NCBI GenBank assembly: GCA_019509685.1
Contig: JAEKLU010000302.1
Span: 1 to 8,377, forward strand
Reading direction: 5' to 3'
Source of the DNA: Mesorhizobium sp.
GTDB taxonomy: Bacteria > Pseudomonadota > Alphaproteobacteria > Rhizobiales > Rhizobiaceae
DNA: 8,377 bases
The notes below the pieces were generated by a model that worked only from the letters and a program-made list of their open reading frames with translations, searched no databases and had not been told where the DNA came from. Position 1 is the first letter of the stretch. Every line of letters begins with the position of its first letter. Positions 1 through 6,649 of this stretch are shown here, piece by piece. The position numbers and the translations under genes were made by a program.

Positions 1-2883
1 GTTGAGCTTGTCGCCGGCGATGCCGATGCCGGTGTCGATCACCTGGATTTCGGCGAGCTCGCCGCGCCGCCGTACGCCGACCAGGATGCGGCCCTCGCGC
101 GTGTATTTGATGGCGTTGGAGACCAGGTTCTGGATCAGCCTGCGCAACAGATTACGGTCGGTCGTCACGCCGAGCGACGACGGCATGATCTTGAGGTCGA
201 GTTTCTTTTCGGCGGCGAGCGGGCGGAAATCATTGCCGATCTGGGCAAGCAGCCCGCCGAGATCGAAGGCGGTGTCGTCGGGTTTCATCGCGCCGGCGTC
301 GAGGCGGGAGATGTCGAGCACTGCGCCGAGGATCGTCTCGACAGATTCCAGCGAGGATTCGATGTTGACTGCCGCCTTGCCGGCCGGTCCCTTGCCGGCC
401 TTCTCGATCAGCGACGAGCAGTAGAGCCGCGCGGCGTTGAGCGGCTGCAGGATGTCGTGGCCGGCGGCGGCGAGGAAGCGCGTCTTGCCGAGATTGGCCT
501 CCTCGGCCAGCATCTGCGCCTGCGCCAGTTCCTCGTTGACGCGGGTGAGCTCAATGGTGCGGGTCTTGACCCGCTGCTCCAACGATTCGTTTGCCCGCTT
601 CAGCGCCAGGTCCTGCTCGACGCGGCCGGAGATGTCGGCATAGGTGGCGACGATGCCGCCGTCGGGCATCGGGTTCGAGCGCAGCTCCAGGATCCGGCCG
701 CTGGTCTTGAGCTCCATCTGCCAGGGGCTGACGAAGCTGGTCAGCCGGTTCAGCATCATCACCCGTTGTTCGGTGGGAATGTCGCCACGCTCGGCGAGGT
801 GTCGCAGGATCTGGTCGAGCGACACGCCGACCTGGCCCATCTCGTCCGGCAGGTCGAACAGCGTCCGGTATTGCCGGTTCCAGCAGATCAGCCGGAAATC
901 CCGGTCGAAGACGGTGATGCCTTGCTCCATCTGGTCGAGCGCGATCTGCAGCAAGTCGCGATTGTGCTGCAACGCCTCGGTGGCGTCGTCGAGCAGTTTG
1001 AAGGCGTCCCTGGAATCGCGATCGTTGCGGCGGAAAAGCAGCGACAGGATCAGCCGCGCCGACGACGAGCCGACGGCACTTGCCAGAAGCTGCTCGGAGA
1101 AGCGGATGACATCCATGCTGGCCTGTTCCTTGCCATGCAGGGAGACTTTCGCGTTCTTCTCGAAGGACTGGAAGGAGCGCTCGGTGCGCTCGACGCCGAG
1201 ATAGCGGGAAATGGTGTCCTTGAGGTCGTTGACGGTGACGGCGGTGCGGAAGCGTCGCAGGCTGGGCATCGGGCCGGCCTCGCGCGGCACGAAGATCGCC
1301 GCCTGGATGCGCTCTAGCGGCACCGACGCGCGCGACAGCGAGCCGAGCACGAAGAACAAGGCATTTACGGACAGGCTCCACAGCACACCGTGATTCAGCG
1401 GCTCGCCGAGCGTGCCGAACAGCGCCTGTGGCCTCAGCGCCTCGAAGCCGAACAGGCCATGCGCGAGGATGTCGGCGTTGGCGCCGACAAGCGAGGGCAG
1501 CAGCAGCGTGTAGCCCCACACCGCGATGCCGGCGACCATGCCGAGTGCCGCGCCCCGGCCGTTGGCGCGGCGCCAGATCAGTCCGCCGATCAGTGCCGGC
1601 GCGAACTGCGCGATGGCCGCAAACGACATCAGCCCGATCGATGACAGCCGTGCGCTGTCGGTGCTCTCGCGGTAGTAGAGGAAGGCGATGAACAAGAGGA
1701 TGAAGATCGAGGCGCGGCGCACGTTGAGGATCAGCGTCGACCAGTCCTCGTTCTCGGAAGAACTGGTCTTGAGCACGCGGCGCACGAACAGCGGAATGAC
1801 GAGATCGTTGGAGATCATGATCGACAGTGCGACGCTTTCGACGATGACCATCGCGGTCGCCGCCGACAGGCCGCCGATGAACGCCGCCATGGCCAGCACG
1901 TCATGGCCGTTGAACAGCGGCAGCGACAGCACGTAGAGGTCGCTGCTGGTCCTTGTGCCGACCAGCGACAGGCCGGCAAAGGCGATCGGCAGCACGAACA
2001 GATTGATCGCCACCAGATAGAGCGGGAACACCCAGGTCGCGGTGCGCAACTCGGCCTCGCTGCGGTTCTCGACGATGGTGACGTAGAACTGGCGCGGCAG
2101 CATCAGGACGGCAAAGCCGCTCAACCCCGTCAGCACGAGCCAGGTGGCCAAAGAGGTGTTGTAGCTCATCGCCTGCCGAACCTGGCCGTTGGCGGCGAGC
2201 TTGGCAAACATGTCGCCGGGACCGCCGAAGACCAGGAAGGTCACCATCAGGCCGATGGCGAGGAAGGCAGCAAGCTTGACCACGGTCTCGACCGCCACCG
2301 CCAGCATCAGCCCGTCCTGATGCTCGGTCGCGTCGGCATGGCGGGTGCCGAACAGCACGGCAAACAGCGCGAGCAGCATGGCGACGACCAGCGAGATGTC
2401 GCTGACGAACGGATCGAAGCTCGGCGGCGAACCGGTATAATGCTCGACCATCAGGCTGACGGAGCCGGAGATCGCCTTCAACTGCAGCGCGATATAGGGC
2501 ACCGCGCCGATGGTGGCGATCACCGTCGCGATCGCGGCGACGGTGAAACTCTTGCCGTAGCGGGCGCCCAGAAGATCGGCGATCGAGGTGATCTTCTCGC
2601 TTTTGGCCAGCTTGACCATGCGGTTGAGCAACGGAAAGCCGAACACGAACACCAGAACCGGGCCGGTATAGATGCCGAGGAATTCGAGCCCGCGCTCCGA
2701 GGACAGGCCGACCGAGCCGAAGAAGGTCCAGGAGGTGCAGTAGATGGCAAGGCTGAGCGCATAGATGAACGGCCGCGCCCTGCCGAACCCGGCCGTTGCC
2801 GCGCGCCGGTCGCCGATGCTGGCGATGGCAAAAAGCAGCGTCACATAGGCGATCGCGATGATGACGACGAACCAGCCCAGCAC
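1..2883 (-). CDS. Sensor histidine kinase with sodium/solute-symporter-like membrane domain (3' end cut by window)
   Basis: An uninterrupted frame of 961 codons runs from GTG at 2883-2881 to the left edge, so the C-terminus is missing. Domains in order: residues about 1-520, a hydrophobic multi-pass region resembling the sodium:solute symporter (SSF/PutP) fold, with the last membrane segment near 502-517; residues about 542-618, a segment like the STAC linker of CbrA-type kinases; residues 644-755, a PAS domain (starts LLQIALDQMEQGITVFD); residues about 755-800, a coiled coil; then a HisKA H-box with GHDILQPLNAARL, phospho-acceptor His809. The ATPase N-box has Asn919 and Asn923 (NLVSNAIKYT), and the G1 box is DTGIGI at 950-955. 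The family often ends in a receiver domain, which would lie outside the window. It probably autophosphorylates on His809 at the inner membrane. Whether the symporter part transports or only senses a solute cannot be told; its ligand is unknown. The GTG start is chosen from a strong upstream AGGGAGGA and the hydrophobic segment that begins at once (LGWFVVIIAIAYV). Confidence 0.93.
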   Translation of the reverse strand, partial: MLGWFVVIIAIAYVTLLFAIASIGDRRAATAGFGRARPFIYALSLAIYCTSWTFFGSVGLSSERGLEFLGIYTGPVLVFVFGFPLLNRMVKLAKSEKITSIADLLGARYGKSFTVAAIATVIATIGAVPYIALQLKAISGSVSLMVEHYTGSPPSFDPFVSDISLVVAMLLALFAVLFGTRHADATEHQDGLMLAVAVETVVKLAAFLAIGLMVTFLVFGGPGDMFAKLAANGQVRQAMSYNTSLATWLVLTGLSGFAVLMLPRQFYVTIVENRSEAELRTATWVFPLYLVAINLFVLPIAFAGLSLVGTRTSSDLYVLSLPLFNGHDVLAMAAFIGGLSAATAMVIVESVALSIMISNDLVIPLFVRRVLKTSSSENEDWSTLILNVRRASIFILLFIAFLYYRESTDSARLSSIGLMSFAAIAQFAPALIGGLIWRRANGRGAALGMVAGIAVWGYTLLLPSLVGANADILAHGLFGFEALRPQALFGTLGEPLNHGVLWSLSVNALFFVLGSLSRASVPLERIQAAIFVPREAGPMPSLRRFRTAVTVNDLKDTISRYLGVERTERSFQSFEKNAKVSLHGKEQASMDVIRFSEQLLASAVGSSSARLILSLLFRRNDRDSRDAFKLLDDATEALQHNRDLLQIALDQMEQGITVFDRDFRLICWNRQYRTLFDLPDEMGQVGVSLDQILRHLAERGDIPTEQRVMMLNRLTSFVSPWQMELKTSGRILELRSNPMPDGGIVATYADISGRVEQDLALKRANESLEQRVKTRTIELTRVNEELAQAQMLAEEANLGKTRFLAAAGHDILQPLNAARLYCSSLIEKAGKGPAGKAAVNIESSLESVETILGAVLDISRLDAGAMKPDDTAFDLGGLLAQIGNDFRPLAAEKKLDLKIMPSSLGVTTDRNLLRRLIQNLVSNAIKYTREGRILVGVRRRGELAEIQVIDTGIGIAGDKLN

Positions 2884-2892
2884 GGCCGCACT

Positions 2893-2900
2893 TCCTCCCT
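2893..2900 (-). promoter_or_regulatory. Ribosome binding site fixing the kinase GTG start
   Basis: Read on the minus strand, AGGGAGGA lies nine bases upstream of GTG at 2883-2881. Another GTG at 2891-2889 is closer but out of frame, so 2883 is the supported start. The first base of the site (2900) is also the last base of the adjacent palindromic repeat, so an mRNA hairpin formed by that repeat would sit directly against the site. Confidence 0.75.
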
Positions 2901-2953
2901 AGAGCATGATGCCGAAAAGTGGGGAGCGGTTTTCGGGCGGACATCATGCTCTA
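2900..2953. repeat. 54-bp palindromic intergenic repeat (RIME-like module)
   Basis: Perfect 11-base outer arms TAGAGCATGAT (2900-2910) and ATCATGCTCTA (2943-2953) enclose inner arms CCGAAAA (2912-2918) and TTTTCGG (2930-2936). This shape and the GCATGAT...CCGAAAA...TTTTCGG...ATCATGC wording match a palindrome I recognise as very common between genes in Mesorhizobium and relatives. The family name (RIME, rhizobial intergenic mosaic element) is from memory. A diverged relative lies at 4939-4986. It sits directly 5' of the kinase gene, in its probable leader, and downstream sequence (2954-2967) resembles the usual flank of such copies. Confidence 0.8.
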
Positions 2954-3185
2954 TTTCATGATTTAAACCCGTTTTCCTCCGGCGCTCACAACGCAACCAC
3001 AGCCCGGCGCCCGAGTCCACCGCGGCTTTCGGCGCATATGTCGTCGTTGATGACGCTGCGTAAACACAAAGCGGTGCTTTGGTCCTTTTTCCGGTTTTGC
3101 AACCGGGGGTTTTTGTTATGGTGGGCTAGGGCCGGCGCCGAAGGACATTGGTGAGGCGGCAGCGCGGCCCATCAAGGAGGGACGA
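2954..3185. other. Divergent intergenic region between the kinase gene and mscL
   Basis: This 232-bp spacer must hold promoters for both divergent genes. I see no convincing protein gene in it. A weak plus-strand -10-like TATGGT (3117-3122) lies about 64 bases before mscL, with no good -35 partner at the right distance. Two small hairpins followed by T-runs occupy 3067-3115. A 38-codon frame at 3038-3154 has no ribosome binding site and is not called a gene. Confidence 0.5.
3067..3115 (+). terminator. Two tandem terminator-like hairpins upstream of mscL
   Basis: First hairpin: CAAAGC (3067-3072), loop GGT, GCTTTG (3076-3081), then GTCC and five T (3086-3090). Second: CCGGTT (3091-3096), loop TTGC, AACCGG (3101-3106), then GGG and five T (3110-3114). 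Both have six-base stems and read as intrinsic terminators on the plus strand. They could end an unseen short transcript, attenuate mscL if its promoter is upstream, or be chance. No gene on the plus strand ends just before them. Confidence 0.35.
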
Positions 3186-3608
3186 ATGCTGAAAGAATTC
3201 CAGGAATTCATCTCCAAAGGCAATGTGATGGACTTGGCCGTAGGCGTCATCATCGGCGCCGCCTTCGGCAAGATCGTCGACTCGTTGGTCAACGACATCA
3301 TCATGCCGATTGTCGGTGCGATCTTCGGTGGGCTGGACTTCAACAACTATTTCTTCGGACTGTCCTCGAACGTCCATTCGGCCACTCTGGCCGAGGCCAA
3401 GAAAGAGGGTGCCGTCTTCGCCTATGGCAGCTTCATCACCGTCGTGCTGAACTTCCTGATCCTTGCCTTCATCATCTTCCTGATGGTCAAGGCGGTAAAC
3501 AATATGCGCAGGCGGCTGGAGAAGGAAAAACCCGCCCCTGCCGCTGCGCCGCCGCCGGCGGATGTCGCGCTGCTGACCGAAATCCGCGATCTTCTCGCCA
3601 AGAAGTAA
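3186..3608 (+). CDS. mscL: Large-conductance mechanosensitive channel MscL
   Basis: A 140-residue inner-membrane channel that opens under membrane tension and releases solutes on hypo-osmotic shock, acting as a homopentamer. The N-terminal [20 protein letters not shown] is typical of the family and lacks two residues found in the E. coli protein. Leu17 and Val21 correspond to the E. coli gate residues Leu19 and Val23. TM1 spans about residues 14-43 and ends in the conserved DIIMP turn. A periplasmic loop follows, with TM2 at about 81-104 ([18 protein letters not shown]). The cytoplasmic tail has a charged RRRLEKEK stretch, an Ala/Pro-rich linker and a short helix ([12 protein letters not shown]) that would form the C-terminal bundle. 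Length is normal for the family (about 130-150). The ATG start is supported by AAGGAGG at 3174-3180, five bases upstream. A strong terminator follows 21 bases after the stop, so the gene is probably monocistronic. Confidence 0.97.
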   Translation: MLKEFQEFISKGNVMDLAVGVIIGAAFGKIVDSLVNDIIMPIVGAIFGGLDFNNYFFGLSSNVHSATLAEAKKEGAVFAYGSFITVVLNFLILAFIIFLMVKAVNNMRRRLEKEKPAPAAAPPPADVALLTEIRDLLAKK

Positions 3609-3629
3609 TCCTCGCGGACGCTCTGGACC

Positions 3630-3659
3630 AAAACCCCGGCCGCCTGCGGCTGGGGTTTT
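3630..3659 (+). terminator. Intrinsic terminator of mscL
   Basis: A 14-base arm AAAACCCCGGCCGC (3630-3643) pairs with GCGGCTGGGGTTTT (3646-3659), with one G-U pair. The closing base pairs must open to give a normal four-base loop. The T-run of the right arm and TCTGTTT just after it complete a textbook rho-independent terminator for mscL. Because the left arm begins with AAAA, it could also terminate minus-strand transcription, though no minus-strand gene ends here. Confidence 0.88.
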
Positions 3660-3683
3660 CTGTTTGGCAATCTGCTAAGAGCC

Positions 3684-4844
3684 GTGCCGAGACCCTTGCG
3701 CACCGAAGCGCGCGCGGCGCCCGAAAGCGGCATCGTCGCCGTCGTCAACCACGGCCGCCTGCGTGAAGGCCTGATACCGCTCTGGGCCGGCGAGGGTGAC
3801 CTTCCAACGCCCGCTTTCATCAGCGATGCCGCCGCCCGCGGGCTCGCCAATGGCGAAACCTTCTACACCTGGCAGAGGGGCATTCCCGATCTCAGGCAGG
3901 CGCTCGCCCGCTACTACGCCAGGCATTTCGGCAAGAGCTTCCCCGAAGAGCAGTTCATCGTCACCGCATCCGGCATGCATGCCATCCAGCTGGCCATCGA
4001 CGCGATCGCCGGCAGTGGCGACGAGGTGATCTACCTCTCGCCGGCCTGGCCGAATTTCGCCGCCGCCGCCGGTGTGGCGGGCGCTGTGCCGGTGCCCGTC
4101 GTGCTCGACCAGTCCGGCAATGGCTGGTCCTGCGATGTCGACAAGATCGCCTCCGCCATCACGCCGCGTACGAAGGTGCTGTTCATCAACACCCCGTCCA
4201 ACCCGACCGGTTGGACCGCCGACAAGGAGACGCTGCAGGCGATTCTGGATCTGGCCCGCGAAAAGGGCCTTTGGATCATCGCCGACGAGATCTATTCGCT
4301 GTTCCATTACGGCCATGGCCGCGCGCCATCCTTCCTCGACATCGCCACTGCCGAAGACCGCATCCTGTTCGTCAACAGCTTTTCCAAGAACTGGGCGATG
4401 ACCGGCTGGCGCGTCGGCTGGATCAAGACCCATCCGGCGTTGCAGCAGGTGTTCGAGAACCTGATCCAGTATTCGACCTCGGGCGTGGCGCAATTCATGC
4501 AGCGTGGCGCGGTCGCCGCCCTGGACGAGGGTGACGCGTTCATCTTCGAGCAAGTGGAGCGGGCGAGGGCGGCGCGCGATCTGGTCTGCGGCATCCTGGG
4601 CGCTACCGGCAAGGCGCGCTTCACCGTGCCGCAAGGCGCCTTCTATCTGTTCTTCACGGTCGACGGCATCACCGATTCCCGCACCGCCGCCTTCGACATC
4701 GTCGATCACGCCAATGTCGGCCTGGCGCCGGGCACGGCCTTTGGCCCCGGCGGCGAGGCCTTCCTCAGGCTATGCTTCCACCGCCGCCTCGATCAGCTCG
4801 AGGAAGCGGCGCATCGGCTGGCGAAATGGATGAAGACTGTCTGA
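3684..4844 (+). CDS. PLP-dependent class I/II aminotransferase, substrate unknown
   Basis: A 386-residue fold-type-I PLP enzyme of the aspartate aminotransferase superfamily, expected to be cytosolic. Landmarks: a substrate-side N-terminal segment with TFYTWQRGIPDLRQAL; a phosphate-binding ASGMHA turn at 95-100; Trp122, which would stack on the PLP ring; NTPSNPTGW with Asn173; ADEIY with Asp201 (pairs with the pyridine nitrogen) and Tyr204; SFSKNWAMTGWRVGW with Lys235, the Schiff-base lysine; and FLRLCF with Arg362, which in the family binds the substrate carboxylate. All catalytic positions are present. Start choice is weak: the frame is open back to the mscL stop (3606-3608, same frame) and holds no ATG near the start. 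GTG 3684 is used here; TTG 3696 is the alternative. No good ribosome binding site precedes either. The gene is convergent with hemA. Sequence alone does not show which amino donor or acceptor it uses, so calling it AspC or a biosynthetic transaminase would be a guess. Confidence 0.92.
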   Translation: MPRPLRTEARAAPESGIVAVVNHGRLREGLIPLWAGEGDLPTPAFISDAAARGLANGETFYTWQRGIPDLRQALARYYARHFGKSFPEEQFIVTASGMHAIQLAIDAIAGSGDEVIYLSPAWPNFAAAAGVAGAVPVPVVLDQSGNGWSCDVDKIASAITPRTKVLFINTPSNPTGWTADKETLQAILDLAREKGLWIIADEIYSLFHYGHGRAPSFLDIATAEDRILFVNSFSKNWAMTGWRVGWIKTHPALQQVFENLIQYSTSGVAQFMQRGAVAALDEGDAFIFEQVERARAARDLVCGILGATGKARFTVPQGAFYLFFTVDGITDSRTAAFDIVDHANVGLAPGTAFGPGGEAFLRLCFHRRLDQLEEAAHRLAKWMKTV

Positions 4845-4853
4845 ACTGGCCTT

Positions 4854-5095
4854 AAGCCGGATTGAAACTCGCTCCGGTGAGTCAGCCGGTGCGGATTTCG
4901 AGGACCGGAGCGCAGCGGACATTCAGGTCCGTGGGCAAGCGCATGACCCCGAAGATCGGGTTCGATCTTCGGAAAGGATCATGCGCCAAATTGAAATTCC
5001 TACAGCGTCCTTTGCGCGTCCCAACGGACGCGCGGCGCTGTAGAAGCACAGAAAACCGCGGCGGATAGCCGCCGGAGTAGAGTTTCAAACGGCTT
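4854..5095. repeat. 242-bp hairpin-rich intergenic block with terminal inverted repeats
   Basis: The gap between the convergent aminotransferase and hemA stops is almost entirely palindromic. Imperfect 24-base ends (4854-4877 and 5072-5095) share AAGCCG, TTGAAACTC and CTCCGG in inverted order, differing by small indels. Inside are hairpins CGCTCCGGT/ACCGGAGCG (4870-4878, 4904-4912), CGGAC/GTCCG (4916-4920, 4927-4931), the two RIME-like palindromes (4939-5043) and CGGCGG/CCGCCG (5059-5064, 5069-5074). No coding frame here looks real. The right end overlaps the first base of the hemA stop codon. It may serve as a two-way transcription or mRNA 3'-end barrier. The terminal repeats suggest a non-autonomous mobile or mosaic element, but no target-site duplication is evident. 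Confidence 0.6.
4939..5043. repeat. RIME1-like composite of two palindromes
   Basis: Left palindrome: GCGCATGA (4939-4946) with TCATGCGC (4979-4986), enclosing CCGAAGATCG (4949-4958) and CGATCTTCGG (4963-4972) around a GGTT loop. Right palindrome: CTACAGCG (5000-5007) with CGCTGTAG (5036-5043), enclosing GCGCGTCC (5014-5021) and GGACGCGC (5026-5033) around CAAC. All four arm pairs are perfect. As I recall, RIME1 was described in rhizobia as an element of about 108 bp with two large palindromes; this one is 105 bp. The left half is related to the repeat at 2900-2953. Confidence 0.75.
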
Positions 5096-6372
5096 CAGCC
5101 GCCTGACTTCGGCACCAGGAGCGGAACAATCCGGTCGCTCTTGGCCACGGCCGGCCGTCCGGCGGAGCCGTAGGAAATGCCCAGCGCATCCCAGGTCTCG
5201 ACCAGCGCGTCCTGCAATTCGGCGATCAGCGCGTCCGAGTGGAACGGCGTCGGCGTGATGCGCAGCCGCTCGGTGCCGCGCGGCACGGTCGGGTAGTTGA
5301 TCGGCTGGATATAGATGCCGTGCACGCCGAGCAGGCGGTCGCTGGCCATTTTGCAGAGTTCGGGATCGCCGACCAGCACCGGCACGATGTGGGTCGCCGA
5401 TTCCATCACCGGCAAGCCGGCGGCCGAAAGGATCTGCTTGGTCGTGGCCGCCTGGCGCTGCTGCGCGTCGCGCTCGGCCTGCGAGCGCTTGAGGTGCCGG
5501 ATCGAGGTGGTGGCGGCCGCGGCGATCGCCGGCGGCAGCGCGGTGGTGAAGATGAAGCCCGGAGCGTAGGAGCGCACGGCGTCGATGACGGCGCTGGTGC
5601 CGGTGATGTAGCCGCCCAGCGTGCCGAAAGCCTTGGCCAGCGTGCCTTCGATGATGTCGATGCGATCGGCGAGGCCTTCGCGCTCGGTGATGCCGCCGCC
5701 GCGCGGTCCGTACATGCCGACGGCATGGACCTCGTCGATATAGGTCATGGCGTTGTAGCGTTCGGCGAGCTCGACGATCTCTCTGATCGGGGCGATGTCG
5801 CCGTCCATCGAATAGACGCTTTCGAACACGATCAGCTTGGCGCGCTCGCGCCCGGCCGCCTGTAAGAGGCTTTCCAGATGCGCGACGTCGTTGTGGCGGA
5901 AGATCTTCTTCTCGGCGCCGGAACGCCGCACGCCCTCGATCATCGAGGCGTGGTTCAGCTCATCCGAAATGATCAGGCAGTTGGGCAACAGCCGGGCAAT
6001 GGTCGAGATCGACGCCTCGTTGGAGACGAAGCCCGACGTGAAGACGAGTGCCGCTTCCTTGTCGTGCAGGTCGGCGAGCTCATGCTCGAGCTCGACCAGC
6101 GGGTTCGACGTGCCGGAAATGTTGCGGGTACCGCCGGCGCCCGAGCCCATCTTGCCGGCCGTATTCTGGAACGCGGCGATGACATCGGCGTTCTGGCCCA
6201 TGCCGAGATAGTCGTTGGAGCACCATACGGTGATTTCCCGGGCGCGCCCATTGGAGCGCCAGATGGCGCGCGGAAACTTGCCCACGATACGCTCGAGGTC
6301 GGCGAAAACGCGGTAACGCCGCTCGGCGTGGAGCTGGTCGATCGCGTCTTCGAAGAACCGCTGATAATTCAT
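5095..6372 (-). CDS. hemA: 5-aminolevulinate synthase
   Basis: This cytosolic PLP enzyme condenses glycine with succinyl-CoA to give 5-aminolevulinate, CoA and CO2, the first step of haem synthesis by the C4 (Shemin) route used in alphaproteobacteria. The 425-residue protein begins [20 protein letters not shown], a typical start for the family. Motifs: CSNDYLGMG; a glycine-rich [13 protein letters not shown] segment; [23 protein letters not shown] with Asp213 and His216; and [15 protein letters not shown] with Lys247, the PLP Schiff-base lysine. The C-terminal domain has [12 protein letters not shown]. The frame stays open to an ATG at 6435, but the extra 21 residues ([21 protein letters not shown]) do not resemble the family, and a promoter-like sequence lies within them, so 6372 is preferred. 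The site before ATG 6372 (TGGGATGCTGAC) is a weak ribosome binding site. The gene is transcribed away from galE, and its 3' end meets the 4854-5095 repeat block. Confidence 0.96.
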   Translation of the reverse strand: MNYQRFFEDAIDQLHAERRYRVFADLERIVGKFPRAIWRSNGRAREITVWCSNDYLGMGQNADVIAAFQNTAGKMGSGAGGTRNISGTSNPLVELEHELADLHDKEAALVFTSGFVSNEASISTIARLLPNCLIISDELNHASMIEGVRRSGAEKKIFRHNDVAHLESLLQAAGRERAKLIVFESVYSMDGDIAPIREIVELAERYNAMTYIDEVHAVGMYGPRGGGITEREGLADRIDIIEGTLAKAFGTLGGYITGTSAVIDAVRSYAPGFIFTTALPPAIAAAATTSIRHLKRSQAERDAQQRQAATTKQILSAAGLPVMESATHIVPVLVGDPELCKMASDRLLGVHGIYIQPINYPTVPRGTERLRITPTPFHSDALIAELQDALVETWDALGISYGSAGRPAVAKSDRIVPLLVPKSGG

Positions 6373-6396
6373 GTCAGCATCCCAGTTTTGCGCCGG

Positions 6397-6425
6397 ATCA
6401 TAATCATAGCCCCAAGCCACGTAAA
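6397..6425 (-). promoter_or_regulatory. Candidate hemA promoter
   Basis: Read on the minus strand, a -35-like TTTACG (6425-6420) and a -10 TATGAT (6402-6397) are separated by exactly 17 bases. Transcription would start near 6390, leaving about 18 untranslated bases before ATG 6372. The -10 differs from TATAAT at one base and the -35 from TTGACA at two. If real, the site rules out the longer start at 6435. It is based on consensus match only. Confidence 0.35.
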
Positions 6426-6440
6426 CCGGACCCAACCGGT
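6425..6440. promoter_or_regulatory. Operator-like palindrome beside the candidate hemA promoter
   Basis: ACCGG (6425-6429) and CCGGT (6436-6440) form a perfect 5-6-5 inverted repeat around ACCCAA. It overlaps the upstream edge of the candidate -35 hexamer, a usual place for a regulator. It does not match the Irr, RirA or FixK/Fnr boxes I know of. It is short enough to be chance in GC-rich DNA. Confidence 0.2.
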
Positions 6441-6649
6441 CAAAATGCCACGCCCAGACCCTGTTCCTAACGATGCCGGATCGTGGCCTATTCCCGGCGG
6501 TGTGAACGAACTTCGTTTCGATACAATGCCTCGGGGCGGAGGAACTGTTACGGATTTAACATTCAGGGTGTAGTGGGCTTGCGACGGGGTTTCCAGCACG
6601 GCGGCTGTTGAGACAGTTTCCGATAAATCTTGATCAACGAGGACACGAC

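Noticed and set aside
457..1317. Long plus-strand open frame opposite the kinase
   Set aside because: The minus-strand frame carries every expected domain motif in order without a break. The plus-strand product is a low-complexity by-product of GC-rich codons.
1903..2961. 352-codon plus-strand frame, rich in Gln, His, Arg and Asp
   Set aside because: It is antisense to the symporter-like part of the kinase. Its composition is typical of a shadow frame and it matches no family I know.
3038..3154. A 38-codon plus-strand frame rich in Phe and Trp codons ([13 protein letters not shown]), resembling an amino-acid leader peptide
   Set aside because: The Phe codons come largely from the T-runs of the two hairpins, there is no ribosome binding site before ATG 3038, and the downstream gene is mscL rather than an aromatic amino acid biosynthesis gene.
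3675..4709. 344-codon minus-strand frame opposite the aminotransferase
   Set aside because: The plus strand holds all the PLP-enzyme catalytic residues in order. The antisense frame has shadow composition (Gly, Asp, Arg, His rich).
4862..5068. Short frames of 68 codons on both strands in the aminotransferase-hemA gap
   Set aside because: They lie inside nested palindromes. Open frames on both strands over inverted repeats are expected by symmetry and have no family resemblance.
6627..6637. TTGATCAA near 6630, considered as a FixK/Fnr box upstream of galE
   Set aside because: The half-sites are adjacent, whereas the box needs the two halves separated by several bases (TTGAT-N4-ATCAA).
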